Assembly (NCBI GenBank): GCA_028291055.1
Contig: JAQGIP010000063.1
Coordinates: forward strand, 1 to 33,727
Direction of reading: 5' to 3'
Length of the DNA stretch: 33,727 nucleotides
Source of the DNA: Caulobacter sp.
GTDB taxonomy: Bacteria > Pseudomonadota > Alphaproteobacteria > Caulobacterales > Caulobacteraceae
Below are positions 22,984 through 31,707 of this stretch, piece after piece. Within the stretch, counting starts at the first letter, position 1. Each line of letters starts with the position of its first letter. The notes under the pieces were generated by a model that did not search any database, was not told the origin of the DNA, and saw only the letters and a program-made list of their open reading frames with translations. Position numbers and translations under genes: made by a program.

Positions 22984-24387
22984 ATGAGCGCCGTCGCCCT
23001 CTCCTGCGCCCGCACCTCCCTGACCCGCTACGGCCGCAGCGCGGGCCTGTGGATCCTGCTGCTGGTCGCCCCCGTCGCCGCGCGCTTCATGATCGCCGGG
23101 CGCGGCGCCCACAACTCCGTCATCTCGGTCAGCGGACAGGTGCCCTGGCTCACCTCTCCCGTGCTCGGCATGGAGCTGGGCGTGGTCATCGCCACCCTGC
23201 TGCTGCCGCTGGCCTTCATCTACCTGCGCTCCAACATCACGCGCCGCCAGCCGTGGCAGGTGGAGGAGCCCAGCCCCGGTTCGCGCATCGCCATCGCCTA
23301 TGGCCGCTGGCTGGCCGACCTGGCGTTGCTGGCCGGGGTGCTGGCCGCCACGACCGTGGCCGGCGTCTTCCTGGCCATGCTGATGATGCCGCTGCGCGAA
23401 GTCGATCCCCTGTGGATCACCCTCACGCTTTGGGCCATCGCCGCGCCGCCCCTGGCCATGGTCGCCTCCTTGCGCATCCTGTTCGACGCACGCCGCTGGA
23501 CCCGCGGCGCCCTGGGCGAAGTGCTGTTCTTCGTCTTCTGGATGGGCTCGCTGGTCCTGGTCATGGCCGGCGACCACGCCCAGGGCTACGCCGCCGCCAT
23601 GGCCGACCTCGACGGCTTCATGTCGCCCCTGGCCCACGGCCTGCACGGAGATTCCAACTTCACCATCGGCGGCGGCGAGATCACGGCCGGCGCCCCGGCC
23701 ATCCACCTCGACGTCATCGGCGGGGTGCTCAACGACGGCTACCTGGCCGCGCGCCTGACCTGGCTGGCCATCGCCGCCCTGGTCCCGCTGGCCGCCGGCC
23801 TGGTCCACCTGCCCCACGTGGTGGGCAAGACCCGCAAAACCCCCGGCTGGCTGAAGTTCCTGGAGCCCGGCGCGGCGAAACCGGCCGACCCCAAGGCCCG
23901 CGAGGCCCGGCCCGGCGCCCTGCCCTGGCTCACCCTGCTGGCCTGCGAAATCCGGCTGATCGCGTCCGGACGCCTGACCCGCCTGGCCATGCTGGCCGTC
24001 GCCATCGCCGGCTGGTTCCTGCCCTACGCCAAGGCCACCGGCCCCGCCGCCATGCTGCTGCTGGTCTTCGCCGCCACCGCCCACGCCGGGCGCACCGAAC
24101 AGGGCGGCCTGCTGGCCCTGACCCGCACCGGCTTCTTAAGCCCCTGGGCGCGGCGCATCGCCTTCGTCGCCGCCGGAACCCTCCTGGCCCTGGCCATGAG
24201 CGGGGCGGGCATCGGCCACGCCCTGATGGCCGGCGACACCGCGCCCCTCATCCAGGCCCTGGCCATGGGCGCGGGCACGTCGCTCGCCGCCATCACGCTG
24301 GCCGCCCTGACGCGCGGCGCCACCACGCCGCGCCTGGTCCTGCTGATCGCCTGGTACTTCTACCTGAGCTGGGGCGGCGGGCCGTAA
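22984..24387 (+). CDS. ABC transporter permease-like membrane protein
   Basis: A 467-aa polytopic protein with about ten hydrophobic helices in two groups: ~residues 20-200 and ~250-460, separated by a hydrophilic stretch KTRKTPGWLKFLEPGAAKPA. It is probably the membrane partner of the upstream ATPase, as the genes are 7 bp apart. No family is recognised with certainty; ABC-2-type exporters of Caulobacterales often look like this. A dimeric ATPase with one large membrane subunit is the simplest model. Confidence 0.78.
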   Translation: MSAVALSCARTSLTRYGRSAGLWILLLVAPVAARFMIAGRGAHNSVISVSGQVPWLTSPVLGMELGVVIATLLLPLAFIYLRSNITRRQPWQVEEPSPGSRIAIAYGRWLADLALLAGVLAATTVAGVFLAMLMMPLREVDPLWITLTLWAIAAPPLAMVASLRILFDARRWTRGALGEVLFFVFWMGSLVLVMAGDHAQGYAAAMADLDGFMSPLAHGLHGDSNFTIGGGEITAGAPAIHLDVIGGVLNDGYLAARLTWLAIAALVPLAAGLVHLPHVVGKTRKTPGWLKFLEPGAAKPADPKAREARPGALPWLTLLACEIRLIASGRLTRLAMLAVAIAGWFLPYAKATGPAAMLLLVFAATAHAGRTEQGGLLALTRTGFLSPWARRIAFVAAGTLLALAMSGAGIGHALMAGDTAPLIQALAMGAGTSLAAITLAALTRGATTPRLVLLIAWYFYLSWGGGP

Positions 24388-24392
24388 GCGCC

Positions 24393-24438
24393 TCTCCTTC
24401 CCTGCCTCTTCATGGGGGTCGGGAGGGAGGCAAGGAGA
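24393..24438. terminator. hairpin with TTCCCTCC-family features
   Basis: CTCCTTCCCTGCCTC … GAGGCAAGGAG forms an imperfect dyad around CATGGGGGTCGGGAGGG. It lies between the convergent ends of the permease gene and the 24444 gene and resembles a single degenerate arm of the TTCCCTCCC repeats. It may act as a shared terminator. Confidence 0.45.
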
Positions 24439-24443
24439 CCGCC

Positions 24444-24674
24444 CTAGACCCGCGCCTCATACTCCGGCGCGGCGTCGTCCGGCGCGGCGTCGTCGTCCGG
24501 CGAGATCACCGCCACCTGCCGGTCGTCGTCGAACAGCTCCGCCCGAAACGCATTGACGTGTTCGGCCAGCAGCCGTCCCGAATGCCGTCTGGCCTCGTCC
24601 AAGGTCCGGCTCTTGAGGACCTCCATGTGAGGCACCTCCGAGCGCGGTGAATAGATGTAGCAGAAGTAGCTCAT
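24444..24674 (-). CDS. small acidic protein, unknown function
   Basis: A 76-aa protein starting at ATG 24674 with GGGAG upstream. N-terminal half MSYFCYIYSPRSEVPHMEVL and a helix TLDEARRHSGRLLAEHV; the C-terminal tail is acidic and repetitive (DDDAAPDDAAPEYEARV). Probably cytoplasmic. The N-terminal strand-helix pattern resembles small stress-related proteins in alphaproteobacteria, but no family can be named. Divergent from the 24953 gene across a 278-bp gap. Confidence 0.65.
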   Translation of the reverse strand: MSYFCYIYSPRSEVPHMEVLKSRTLDEARRHSGRLLAEHVNAFRAELFDDDRQVAVISPDDDAAPDDAAPEYEARV

Positions 24675-24829
24675 CCTCACGCTCCCGAGTTCTAGTCGGC
24701 GCCGTTGTCCAGACGGCGGTCTCGAATAGGAAACCACCAGTCCCCGACCCTGTCCGTCCGGAAGCCGACATAGCAGCGCTAGCAACGCACTGATGGCGAG
24801 ATTTGTTGCGGGCGGCTGGAAACCCGCTG

Positions 24830-24852
24830 TTTCGACACATCTTATGTCGAAA
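24830..24852. promoter_or_regulatory. 23-bp palindrome, candidate operator
   Basis: TTTCGACA-CATCTTA-TGTCGAAA: perfect 8-bp arms, followed by a further direct half-site ATTCGACC. It lies 100 bp ahead of the 24953 gene and 156 bp from the divergent 24674 start, suitable as a regulator site for either. Confidence 0.45.
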
Positions 24853-24952
24853 TTCGACCCTCTCGGCGGCTTAATCCCGGCCCTCTGAAACCCGCCCCCG
24901 GATCGTGCGTTTGGGAAACCGCCGCACAGCCTGGCAGAGAGGGAGATCGGAC

Positions 24953-27169
24953 ATGAGCAGACGCGACACGGCCAGCCGCATCACACCCGAAAACCTGGCG
25001 CTCGGGATCGACATGGCCGATCGCGGCCCGCCCGTGGCGCGCACCATGGCCGGGCCGGTCAGGCTGGAGGCCCGGCTGGGCCGCGACGCCCTGTGGATCG
25101 TCGCGCGCTGGAGCGACGGCCGCGAGGACACCGGCCTGGCGCTGCGCACCGCCTGGACGCCGGGCCAGGGCCTGTGCATCCCCACGGTGGAACCCCGTCC
25201 CGACGGCCTGACCTTCAAGACCCGCTCGCCCATGGGCCTCTTCCAGGTCGACCTGATCGCGCCCGATCCCGACCGGCCGCTGTGGCGCTGCATCACCCGG
25301 CTCACCCCTGACGACGACCTGTCCATCCCCTACTGGCCGCGCGACCTCTATCCGCTCGACGCCCACGGCGACCCGGCCGGGGCCGACGCCGAGGTGCTGG
25401 CCGCCCAGCGGGGGCTGAACGCGGGGGTGCTGTTCCTGGCCTTGAAGGCGCCGGTGGCGTCCTCGGTCCTCTATTTCCAGAACTTCAGCGCGCTGAACGA
25501 CTATTTCCGGCTGACCAAGACCAAGCCCGATGGCGTGGTCGGCGGCGTCGTGCCCGAACTGGGCTACCAGCCGCCCACCTCCGGCACGGCCGAGGATGCG
25601 CCCCGCGGCCTGTTGCCGGCCGGCCGCGCGGTGACCATCAGCGACGCCCTGATCGCGCTGGACGGCGCCCCGCCCGCCGACGAGCGCGCCTCGGCGCTGA
25701 CCTTCCTGACCCTGCTGGCCGACATCTACCGCCAGGTCGAGCGGCCCGCGACCGTCTTCCGCGACTGGCGCGGGCGCGCGCGGCGCACCCTGCTGGCGCT
25801 GGAGCGTTCGCCCAAGATCACCGGGCGCCACTATGGCCACACCTACATCCGCCCCTATGTGAACGCCGAAAATCCCGACAGCATGGTCCAGCTGGCCGTG
25901 GCCCTGCCCCTGGCCGACTACGCCCGCTGGCGCGGCAAGCCGCTGCAAACCGAGCGCGCGCTGCGCGCCGGCGTGCCCAAATTCTTCGATCCGGAACTGG
26001 GGACCATCCGCCGCTACCTGCCCGACGTGGCCAAGGACAAGGACAAGAACGAGGTCGACAGCTGGTACCTCTACCACCCTCTGGCCAACCTCGGCCGCTA
26101 TGCCGACCAGGGCGACGAGGAGGCCAAGCAGTTGTTCTTCGGCTCCCTCGACTACGCCATCAAGGTGGCGCGCCACTTCAAATACGACTGGCCCGTCCTG
26201 TTCAACGTCGAGACCCTGGAGGTCAACACCGCCACCCGCGGCCCGGGCATGCCGGGCCAGTCCGACGTGGGCGGCCTCTATGCCTATGTGATGCTGCAGG
26301 CCTACGAGCTCAGCGGCGGCGAGGCGCGCTATCTCGCCGAGGCGAAGAAGGCCGTGCAGGCCATGAAGGGCATGCGCTTCGACCTCCTCTACCAGACCAA
26401 CCTGACGGCCTGGGGCGCCATGGCCTGCCTGAAGCTCCATCAGCTCACGGGCGAGGAGGTCTTCCTGGGCGAAAGCTACGTGCTGTTCGCCGGCTTCTTC
26501 CACAACACCATCTTCTGGGAATCCGACATCGAGCGGGCCGCCCACTACCAGACCTTCCTGGGCGCCACCTGCCTGCACGACGGCCCCTACATGGCCATCT
26601 ACGAATGCTTCGAAAGCTTCGACGCCTTCCGCGACTATCTGCACCTGGCCGGCGACGCCGCGCCCGAGCCGCTGCGCCTGCTGATCTGTGAATACGGCCG
26701 CTATGCGCTGAGCCGCGCCTGGGGCTTCTATCCGGACGCCCTGCCCGCCGACATCCTGGCCACCAAGATCCGCAACGGCGAGATCGACCGCAACATCTCC
26801 ATCCCCGTGGAAGACCTCTACGCCGACGGCCAGCCCGTGGGCCAGGTGGGCCAGGAGGTCTATGGATGCGGGGCGGCGTTCGTCTTCGCCATGCGCTCCT
26901 TCCACCGGCTCGGCCGAGCGCCCTTCCAGCTGTTTTGCGACTACCCGCTGAACGATGTCGACGAGGGTGAACCGGGCGTGGTGACCTTCCGCCCCGACGG
27001 CGCGCGCGGCTTCACCTGCCGCATGCGCCTGATCCCCCCGCGCGGCGGCGCCCTGCCCGCCGTCAAGGCCAGCGTCGACGGCAAGGCCCTGCGGCTGCGC
27101 AAGATCGACGGCATGCTGGAGGCGACGCTCCCCGCCCAGGGAGAGGTCAGGCTGACGTTCGAGCCGTGA
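24953..27169 (+). CDS. large cytoplasmic protein, possible alpha/alpha-barrel enzyme
   Basis: A 738-aa protein without signal peptide. ATG 24953 is preferred (GAGGGAG upstream). Residues ~1-300 look beta-rich (WIVARWSDGREDTGLALRTA, MGLFQVDLIAPDPDRPLWRC), residues ~300-650 helical with repeated small-x-aromatic segments (DSWYLYHPLANLGRYADQGD, GGLYAYVMLQAYELSGGEAR, NLTAWGAMACLKLHQLTG) like six-hairpin glycosidase or epimerase barrels, and a beta end (FTCRMRLIPPRGG). This beta-sandwich plus alpha/alpha toroid plan is typical of carbohydrate-active enzymes, but I recognise no catalytic motif. Acidic candidates include ENPDS and NEVDSW. Monocistronic, with the palindrome at 24830 as possible operator. 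Confidence 0.7.
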   Translation: MSRRDTASRITPENLALGIDMADRGPPVARTMAGPVRLEARLGRDALWIVARWSDGREDTGLALRTAWTPGQGLCIPTVEPRPDGLTFKTRSPMGLFQVDLIAPDPDRPLWRCITRLTPDDDLSIPYWPRDLYPLDAHGDPAGADAEVLAAQRGLNAGVLFLALKAPVASSVLYFQNFSALNDYFRLTKTKPDGVVGGVVPELGYQPPTSGTAEDAPRGLLPAGRAVTISDALIALDGAPPADERASALTFLTLLADIYRQVERPATVFRDWRGRARRTLLALERSPKITGRHYGHTYIRPYVNAENPDSMVQLAVALPLADYARWRGKPLQTERALRAGVPKFFDPELGTIRRYLPDVAKDKDKNEVDSWYLYHPLANLGRYADQGDEEAKQLFFGSLDYAIKVARHFKYDWPVLFNVETLEVNTATRGPGMPGQSDVGGLYAYVMLQAYELSGGEARYLAEAKKAVQAMKGMRFDLLYQTNLTAWGAMACLKLHQLTGEEVFLGESYVLFAGFFHNTIFWESDIERAAHYQTFLGATCLHDGPYMAIYECFESFDAFRDYLHLAGDAAPEPLRLLICEYGRYALSRAWGFYPDALPADILATKIRNGEIDRNISIPVEDLYADGQPVGQVGQEVYGCGAAFVFAMRSFHRLGRAPFQLFCDYPLNDVDEGEPGVVTFRPDGARGFTCRMRLIPPRGGALPAVKASVDGKALRLRKIDGMLEATLPAQGEVRLTFEP

Positions 27170-27181
27170 ACGGCGCCCTCT

Positions 27182-27365
27182 CTTTCCCTCCCCCGATTGG
27201 GGGAGGGTGTCGCAGCGCAGCGAAGACCGGGTGGGCGGGCGCCCGTTGAGCGGCGCGCGTGAAGCACGGGCCCAAGAGTCAGCATCGACCTATCCAAGTT
27301 AGCGGGCGCCCGCCCACCCGCCTCGGCTTCGCCTCGTCACCCTCCCCATAAAGAGGGAGGGAGAG
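27182..27365. mobile_element. TTTCCCTCCC-type element C (non-autonomous)
   Basis: Left arm 27182-27245 (CTTTCCCTCCCCCGATTGGG … GGGTGGGCGGGCGCCCG), right arm from ~27300 to 27365 ending CCCTCCCCATAAAGAGGGAG. The core between them, read on the minus strand, contains GGATAGGTC, ATGCTGA and CGTGCTTCAC, matching the core of element B (12867-12920). So C is a second, inverted copy of the same element with its own arm variants. It lies between the 24953 gene and the iron permease gene. Confidence 0.8.
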
Positions 27366-27407
27366 AGAGGCCCGGAACGCCCGCCCCACAGCCGCGTTTG
27401 CCCGGCG

Positions 27408-27869
27408 ATGGAAAAGCTCTTCGCCAAATTCGCCAATGCCACGGCCAAGGCCACCGGCAGCCCGATCGCCTTCCTGCTGTGCGTGGCCATGGTGCTGGTC
27501 TGGGCCCTGAGCGGGCCATTGTTCAAGTTCTCCGAGACCTGGCAGCTGGTCATCAACACCGGCACCACCATCATCACCTTCCTGATGGTGTTCCTGATCC
27601 AGAACACCCAGAACCGCGACGGCGCCGCCCTGCAGACCAAGCTCGACGAACTGATCCGCGCCTCCGACGCCGAGGATGAGTTCATGGGCATCGAGACCCT
27701 GACCGACACCGAGCTCAGCAGGCTGCACGCCAAATGCACCAAGGCCGCCGAGACCAGCGACCGGCTGCTGAAGCGGGCCGAGGCCGAGCGCAAGTCACGC
27801 ACCGACAAGGGCGCGACCAAGACCGGAGCCAAGCCCGCCCCCCGCCGCAAGACCCCCGTCAAGGCCTGA
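27408..27869 (+). CDS. low-affinity iron permease family protein
   Basis: A 153-aa inner-membrane protein with two helices (~19-38, ~48-66). The family signature is strong: [39 protein letters not shown] and [20 protein letters not shown]. Fungal relatives were described as low-affinity Fe(II) transporters; the bacterial proteins are not proven transporters and are short. The C-terminus is a Lys/Ala/Pro-rich tail ([16 protein letters not shown]) that could bind acidic partners. First gene of a tight four-gene cluster. Confidence 0.9.
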   Translation: MEKLFAKFANATAKATGSPIAFLLCVAMVLVWALSGPLFKFSETWQLVINTGTTIITFLMVFLIQNTQNRDGAALQTKLDELIRASDAEDEFMGIETLTDTELSRLHAKCTKAAETSDRLLKRAEAERKSRTDKGATKTGAKPAPRRKTPVKA

Positions 27870-27875
27870 TCCCCC

Positions 27876-28397
27876 GTGGCCGCCCCGCAACCGGACGGCA
27901 TGGCCGAGCACGAGGCCCGCACGGTGGAAGACGTGGCCCGCGTCCACCGCGAACACTATGCCGCCGCCTCGGGCCTGCAACGCGCCGCCGACCGCGCCAC
28001 CAGCCTGATCGGCCGGCCCATCTTCGGCATCCTGTTGGTTGTGGCCGTCGCCGCCTGGGCCGCCATCGCCCTGCTGCACGGCGGCGGCGTCACCTCCGCC
28101 GTGTTCGGCTGGCTCGAGCTGTCCGCCACCCTCCTGTCGCTGATGGTGGCCGTGCTGATCCTGTCCACCCAGCGCCGCGAAGACGAACTGTCCGAACGCC
28201 GCGACCAGCTGACCCTGGAGCTGGGCCTGCTGGCCGACCAGCGCAGCGCCAAGATCATCAGCCTGCTGGAGGAACTGCGCCGCGATGCGCCCGGCCTGGC
28301 CGACCGCGCCGACCCGCAGTCCGACGCGATGCAGACCCCCGCCGACCCCGACAAGATCCTCAAGGCCATCGATGCCCGCAGGGGCGACAAGCGGTGA
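27876..28397 (+). CDS. DUF1003 family membrane protein
   Basis: A 173-aa protein (GTG 27876; ATG 27900 is an alternative, both with weak ribosome sites). Two adjacent hydrophobic helices, [20 protein letters not shown] and [20 protein letters not shown], separated by a short loop, are followed by a charged coiled-coil-like region ([20 protein letters not shown]), the hallmark of DUF1003. Function unknown in the family. It starts 6 bp after the iron permease gene and ends in GTGA overlap with the flavoprotein gene. Confidence 0.82.
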   Translation: MAAPQPDGMAEHEARTVEDVARVHREHYAAASGLQRAADRATSLIGRPIFGILLVVAVAAWAAIALLHGGGVTSAVFGWLELSATLLSLMVAVLILSTQRREDELSERRDQLTLELGLLADQRSAKIISLLEELRRDAPGLADRADPQSDAMQTPADPDKILKAIDARRGDKR

Positions 28398-29341
28398 GCG
28401 CGTCCGAACCGCTCGACGCGCCCCCCGACGCCCCCCTGGACGCCCTCGTCATCGGCGCCGGCCCCGGCGGCCTGACCGCGGCCATCTACCTGGCCCGCTT
28501 CAAACGCCGCTTCCTGGTCGTCCACGACGGCGAGAGCCGGGCGGGCTGGATCCCGCTCAGCCGCAACCACCCGGGCTTTCCCGACGGCATTGCCGGGTCC
28601 GAGCTGCTCGAGCGTATGACCGCCCAGGCGCAGCGTTATGGCGCGCGCATCGAGGCGGGCCGCGTCGAGGCCCTGGCCCTCGCGGACGGCCTGTTCACCG
28701 CCACCCTGGAGGACGGCCGCAGCATCACCGCCCGCGCCGTGCTGATGGCCATGGGCGTGCTCGACAACGCGCCGGACCTGCCCGGCGTGGAGACCGCCAT
28801 CCGCGAGAGCCTGGTGCGCATCTGCCCGATCTGCGACGGCTATGAGGTCGAGGGCCAGGCGGTGGCCGTCATCGGGCGCGACACCGGCGGCGCGCGCGAG
28901 GCCCTGTTCCTGACCACCTACACCCCGCGCGTGACCCTGGTGCATGTGGGCCCGCCGCACGACCTGCCCGCCGAAGAACGCGCCAGGCTGGAGCGCGCCG
29001 GCATCGCCGTCATCGAGACGCCGATCACCTCCGTGGTCCTCGACAACCGCCGCATCGACGCCCTGGTCTTCGACGGCGGCGAGCCCAGCCGCTTCGACGC
29101 CGTCTATTCGGCCCTCGGCGTCACCCCGCGCTGCACGCTGGCCGTGGAGGCGGGCGCCACGCTGGGCGAAGACGGCCGCCTGGTGGTCGGGCCCCACCAG
29201 CAGACCACCGTGCCCGGCCTCTACGCCGCCGGCGACATGGTGCGGGGCCTGAACCAGATCAGCACGGCGGAGGGCGAGGCCGCCATAGCCGCCACTGCCA
29301 TCCACAACCGCCTGCGCGAAGCCGATGGCGAGGCCGGATGA
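28394..29341 (+). CDS. thioredoxin-reductase-like FAD/NAD(P) oxidoreductase
   Basis: A 315-aa flavoprotein. GTG 28394 overlaps the preceding stop (GTGA). FAD Rossmann motif GAGPGG (residues 21-26), a redox-active C144-P-I-C147-D-G-Y-E matching the CxxC of low-molecular-weight thioredoxin reductases, NAD(P)-binding VIGRDTGGA, and the C-terminal FAD motif GLYAAGDMV. Unlike the housekeeping enzyme it has PI between the cysteines and a weaker NADPH arginine motif, so a special electron acceptor is likely. Terminal ATGA overlap couples it to exonuclease III, linking redox balance and oxidative DNA damage. Confidence 0.88.
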   Translation: MSASEPLDAPPDAPLDALVIGAGPGGLTAAIYLARFKRRFLVVHDGESRAGWIPLSRNHPGFPDGIAGSELLERMTAQAQRYGARIEAGRVEALALADGLFTATLEDGRSITARAVLMAMGVLDNAPDLPGVETAIRESLVRICPICDGYEVEGQAVAVIGRDTGGAREALFLTTYTPRVTLVHVGPPHDLPAEERARLERAGIAVIETPITSVVLDNRRIDALVFDGGEPSRFDAVYSALGVTPRCTLAVEAGATLGEDGRLVVGPHQQTTVPGLYAAGDMVRGLNQISTAEGEAAIAATAIHNRLREADGEAG

Positions 29342-30120
29342 AACTAGCAACCTACAACGTCAACGGCGTCAACGGCCGCCTGCCCGTCCTGCTGCGCTGG
29401 CTGGAGGAGGCCGCGCCCGACGTGGTCTGCCTCCAGGAGCTGAAGGCGCCGCAGGAGAAGTTTCCCGCCCAAGCCCTTGAGAAGGCCGGATATGGCGCCA
29501 TCTGGCTGGGCCAGAAGGCCTGGAACGGGGTCGCCATCCTGGCGCGCGGTTGTGAGCCGATCGAGACCCGGCGCGGCCTGCCGGGCGAGGCGCTCGATCC
29601 GTTCGGCGACGTGCAGAGCCGCTACCTCGAAGCCGCCGTCGGCGGCGTGCTGGTCGGCTGCCTCTACGCCCCCAACGGCAACCCCCGCCCCGGCCCGAAA
29701 TACGACTACAAGCTCAGATGGCTCGCCAGTTTCGCCGCCCACGCCGCCCGCCTCCAGCCCCTGGACGAGCCCGTGGTCCTGGCCGGCGACTACAACATCA
29801 TCCCCGAGGACATCGACGTCTATGTGCCCGAACGCTGGCGCGAGGACGCGCTGTTCCACACCGACGTGCGCGACGCCTACCGCGCCCTGGTCGCCTCCGG
29901 CTGGATGGACGCCCTGCGCGACACCCATCCGGACCAGCCCATCTACACCTTCTGGAAGTATTTAAGGAACGCCTTCAATAGGGACGCCGGCCTGCGCATC
30001 GACCACCTGCTGCTCAATCCCGCCGCCGCCAAACGCCTCAAGAGCGCCGAGGTCGATAAAGCCCCCCGCGCGTGGGAAAAAACCAGCGATCACGCGCCGG
30101 TCTGGGTGGAACTGTCCTAG
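29338..30120 (+). CDS. xth: exodeoxyribonuclease III
   Basis: A 260-aa class-II AP endonuclease/3'-5' exonuclease, a base-excision-repair enzyme. Catalytic landmarks: N7 in [10 protein letters not shown]34 in LQELK, the GDYNI box (Asp/Asn), [20 protein letters not shown], and the terminal D251-H252 in TSDHAPVW. Length matches the E. coli XthA type (268 aa). It starts with ATG overlapping the flavoprotein stop, so both are translated together. Probably cytoplasmic and induced with the oxidative-stress partners if the operon is regulated. Confidence 0.94.
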   Translation: MKLATYNVNGVNGRLPVLLRWLEEAAPDVVCLQELKAPQEKFPAQALEKAGYGAIWLGQKAWNGVAILARGCEPIETRRGLPGEALDPFGDVQSRYLEAAVGGVLVGCLYAPNGNPRPGPKYDYKLRWLASFAAHAARLQPLDEPVVLAGDYNIIPEDIDVYVPERWREDALFHTDVRDAYRALVASGWMDALRDTHPDQPIYTFWKYLRNAFNRDAGLRIDHLLLNPAAAKRLKSAEVDKAPRAWEKTSDHAPVWVELS

Positions 30121-30189
30121 CCGCCGGACGTATTGTCCCGATGTCCGGGGAGCGCAGACGCGCGCCTAGCCTCCAGGGAGATCGACATC

Positions 30190-30627
30190 ATGGCCAACAG
30201 CAACGAAATCAACGGCGGCGCCGCCCAGGCCGCCGGTAAGGTCGAGCGCGCGGCCGGCCGCGCTTTGAAGTCGGTTGCCGACAAGGGCGCCGAGCTGCAG
30301 GCCGACGGCGCCGAACGCGAGATTGACGGCGCGGTCCAGAAGACCACCGGCAAGGTCCAGGACGTGGCCGCCCATGTGCGCGACGCGGTGGCCAAGGTCT
30401 CCGACCACGCCACCCACACCATCGGCAAGATCACCGAACGCGCCCAGGGCCTCTACAGCCAGGCCGCCGACCAGGCCCGCAAGGCCAACGACCAGGTCGC
30501 CCCCTTCGTGCGCGAACGCCCCTATCCGGCCCTGGCCATCGCCGGCGCGGCGGGCTTCGTGCTCGGCGTCATCCTGGTGGGCGCCCTGGCCGCGCCCAGC
30601 ACGAGCTACATGCGCCGCCGAGGCTAG
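30190..30627 (+). CDS. CsbD-like / DUF883-type membrane-anchored stress protein
   Basis: A 145-aa protein with an Ala/Lys/Glu helical N-terminus containing a CsbD-like repeat (KVERAAGRALKSVADKGAEL, VQKTTGKVQDVAAH) and one C-terminal transmembrane helix (YPALAIAGAAGFVLGVILVG) closing in YMRRRG. This is the layout of ElaB/YqjD tail-anchored proteins, which bind ribosomes in stationary phase in E. coli. ATG 30190 has GGGAG 9 nt upstream. Likely a stress-induced monocistron. Confidence 0.78.
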   Translation: MANSNEINGGAAQAAGKVERAAGRALKSVADKGAELQADGAEREIDGAVQKTTGKVQDVAAHVRDAVAKVSDHATHTIGKITERAQGLYSQAADQARKANDQVAPFVRERPYPALAIAGAAGFVLGVILVGALAAPSTSYMRRRG

Positions 30628-30636
30628 GCGCGAGCC

Positions 30637-30907
30637 TCTTTCCCTCCACTGAGGGCTAAGGGATGCACACGAGTGCGCCCTTGCCGTGTGCCACCAAAAT
30701 ACCGCTCGTCCCCGCGAAGGCGGGGATCCAAGCGGCTTGTCAGAATGCGCGCGTTCCTGCGATGGCGTGCGCGGCCGCCCATCGAACCAATGCTCATCCG
30801 GGGAGTCAGCTTGGATCCCCGCCTTCGCGGGGACGAGCGGACTGTGGGGGGAACGGGGCGCTCAGAGATGTGTGCAGACCCGAGCGCCTGAAGGGGAGGC
30901 AAAGAGT
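30637..30907. repeat. nested repeat: outer CCTCTTTCCCTCC arms, inner GTCCCCGCG pair
   Basis: Outer arms start at 30637 (CTCTTTCCCTCCACTGAGGG … TGCACAC) and end near 30907 (complement of CTCTTTGCCTCCCCTTCAGG … TGCACAC). Inside lies a GTCCCCGCG pair with perfect 32-bp arms, 30702-30733 and 30809-30840. It looks as if one repeat family inserted inside another. It occupies all of the 279-bp gap between the 30190 gene and the PEBP gene; nothing else is seen there. Confidence 0.75.
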
Positions 30908-31482
30908 CAGCCCCGCGCATAGAGCCCCGTCAGCTTGCCGCGCCCGACCACATGGCCGCGCATCAGCTGGGCCAGCACGCCGCGTCCCGGCGGCTTGTCC
31001 AGGTCCAGCCGGTAGTCCAGCGCGAAGATCTGGAACACATAGCGGTGCGCCCCGTGGCCCGGCGGCGGATCGGGGGCCAGCCAGCCGGTCTTGAAGAAGC
31101 TGTTGCGGCCCATGGCCGGGTCCGCCTCGCCCCCCTGGCCGCTGGGCAGCGCCCCCTCCTCCAGCCCGCCGTCCACGGCCGGCAGGTCATGCACGATGGC
31201 ATGGACCAGGGGATTGAGGGTCGGGCTGTCGGCGTCCTCGACCACGATCACCAGGCTGGCCGCGCGGCCCGGCGCGCCGCGCCACGACAGCGGCGGCGAC
31301 AGGCCCGACCCGTCGGCGGTGTAGCGCACGGGAATGATCCCGCCGTCCACGAAGGCCGGGCTTCGCAGCGAGATGATCTCCGGCGCCGCCTGGGACGCCT
31401 CTTCCTGGTAGAGGATCTTGGTGATGCCCGCCCGCACGTCCTCGAGGGCATGGCCGACGGCCTTGGGGAGCTTCTCCAGCAT
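30907..31482 (-). CDS. YbhB/YbcL (PEBP) family protein
   Basis: A 191-aa phosphatidylethanolamine-binding/Raf-kinase-inhibitor-like protein. Motifs: RYTADGSGLSPPLSW, V-E-D-A-D-S-P (the D-P-D-A-P box), HAIVHDLP, GHGAHRYVFQIFALD, and MRGHVVGRGKLTGLY at the end. The N-terminus carries an extra helical extension (LEKLPKAVGHALEDVRAGIT) compared with E. coli YbhB. A near-perfect AGGAGG is 6 nt before ATG 31482. Cellular role unknown; small anionic ligands bind this fold. Confidence 0.9.
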   Translation of the reverse strand: MLEKLPKAVGHALEDVRAGITKILYQEEASQAAPEIISLRSPAFVDGGIIPVRYTADGSGLSPPLSWRGAPGRAASLVIVVEDADSPTLNPLVHAIVHDLPAVDGGLEEGALPSGQGGEADPAMGRNSFFKTGWLAPDPPPGHGAHRYVFQIFALDYRLDLDKPPGRGVLAQLMRGHVVGRGKLTGLYARG

Positions 31483-31668
31483 GGCGTCCTCCTGTGGCGA
31501 TTCAATTCTCCAGCCGCTCAGGGGTTGCCGAAAACGTCACAATGCCAAGACGTGGCGGCCCAAACCCCAATTCTAATCTCTATTTGTCGGCCACTCGCCA
31601 CATCCCCGGCGCGCCCCTTCTGTAGAGGCCTACGCGCAATCAGCAGTCGCGAGGGCGTCACTTGCCCC

Positions 31669-31701
31669 ATGAGCGCCACCATATTGGCGAACGTGCGTTG
31701 A
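31669..31701 (+). other. possible leader peptide MSATILANVR
   Basis: A 10-codon frame ends 6 bp before the kinase ATG. It could couple translation to the kinase, whose own ribosome site is weak. No strong support. Confidence 0.25.
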
Positions 31702-31707
31702 GCCTCG

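Noticed and set aside
22888..24084. 398-codon minus-strand open frame
   Set aside because: Shadow of the permease gene with Gln/Gly/Ala/Asp-rich nonsense composition.
24842..26905. Long open frame of 687 codons on the minus strand
   Set aside because: Antisense to the 24953 gene; Gly/Gln/Val/His-rich composition typical of the shadow of GC-rich coding DNA, and no ribosome site.
30663..31094. Plus-strand frames with peptides such as VPAKAGIQ and DPRLRGDE
   Set aside because: These come from the GTCCCCGCG repeat arms, which give the same peptides wherever they occur.
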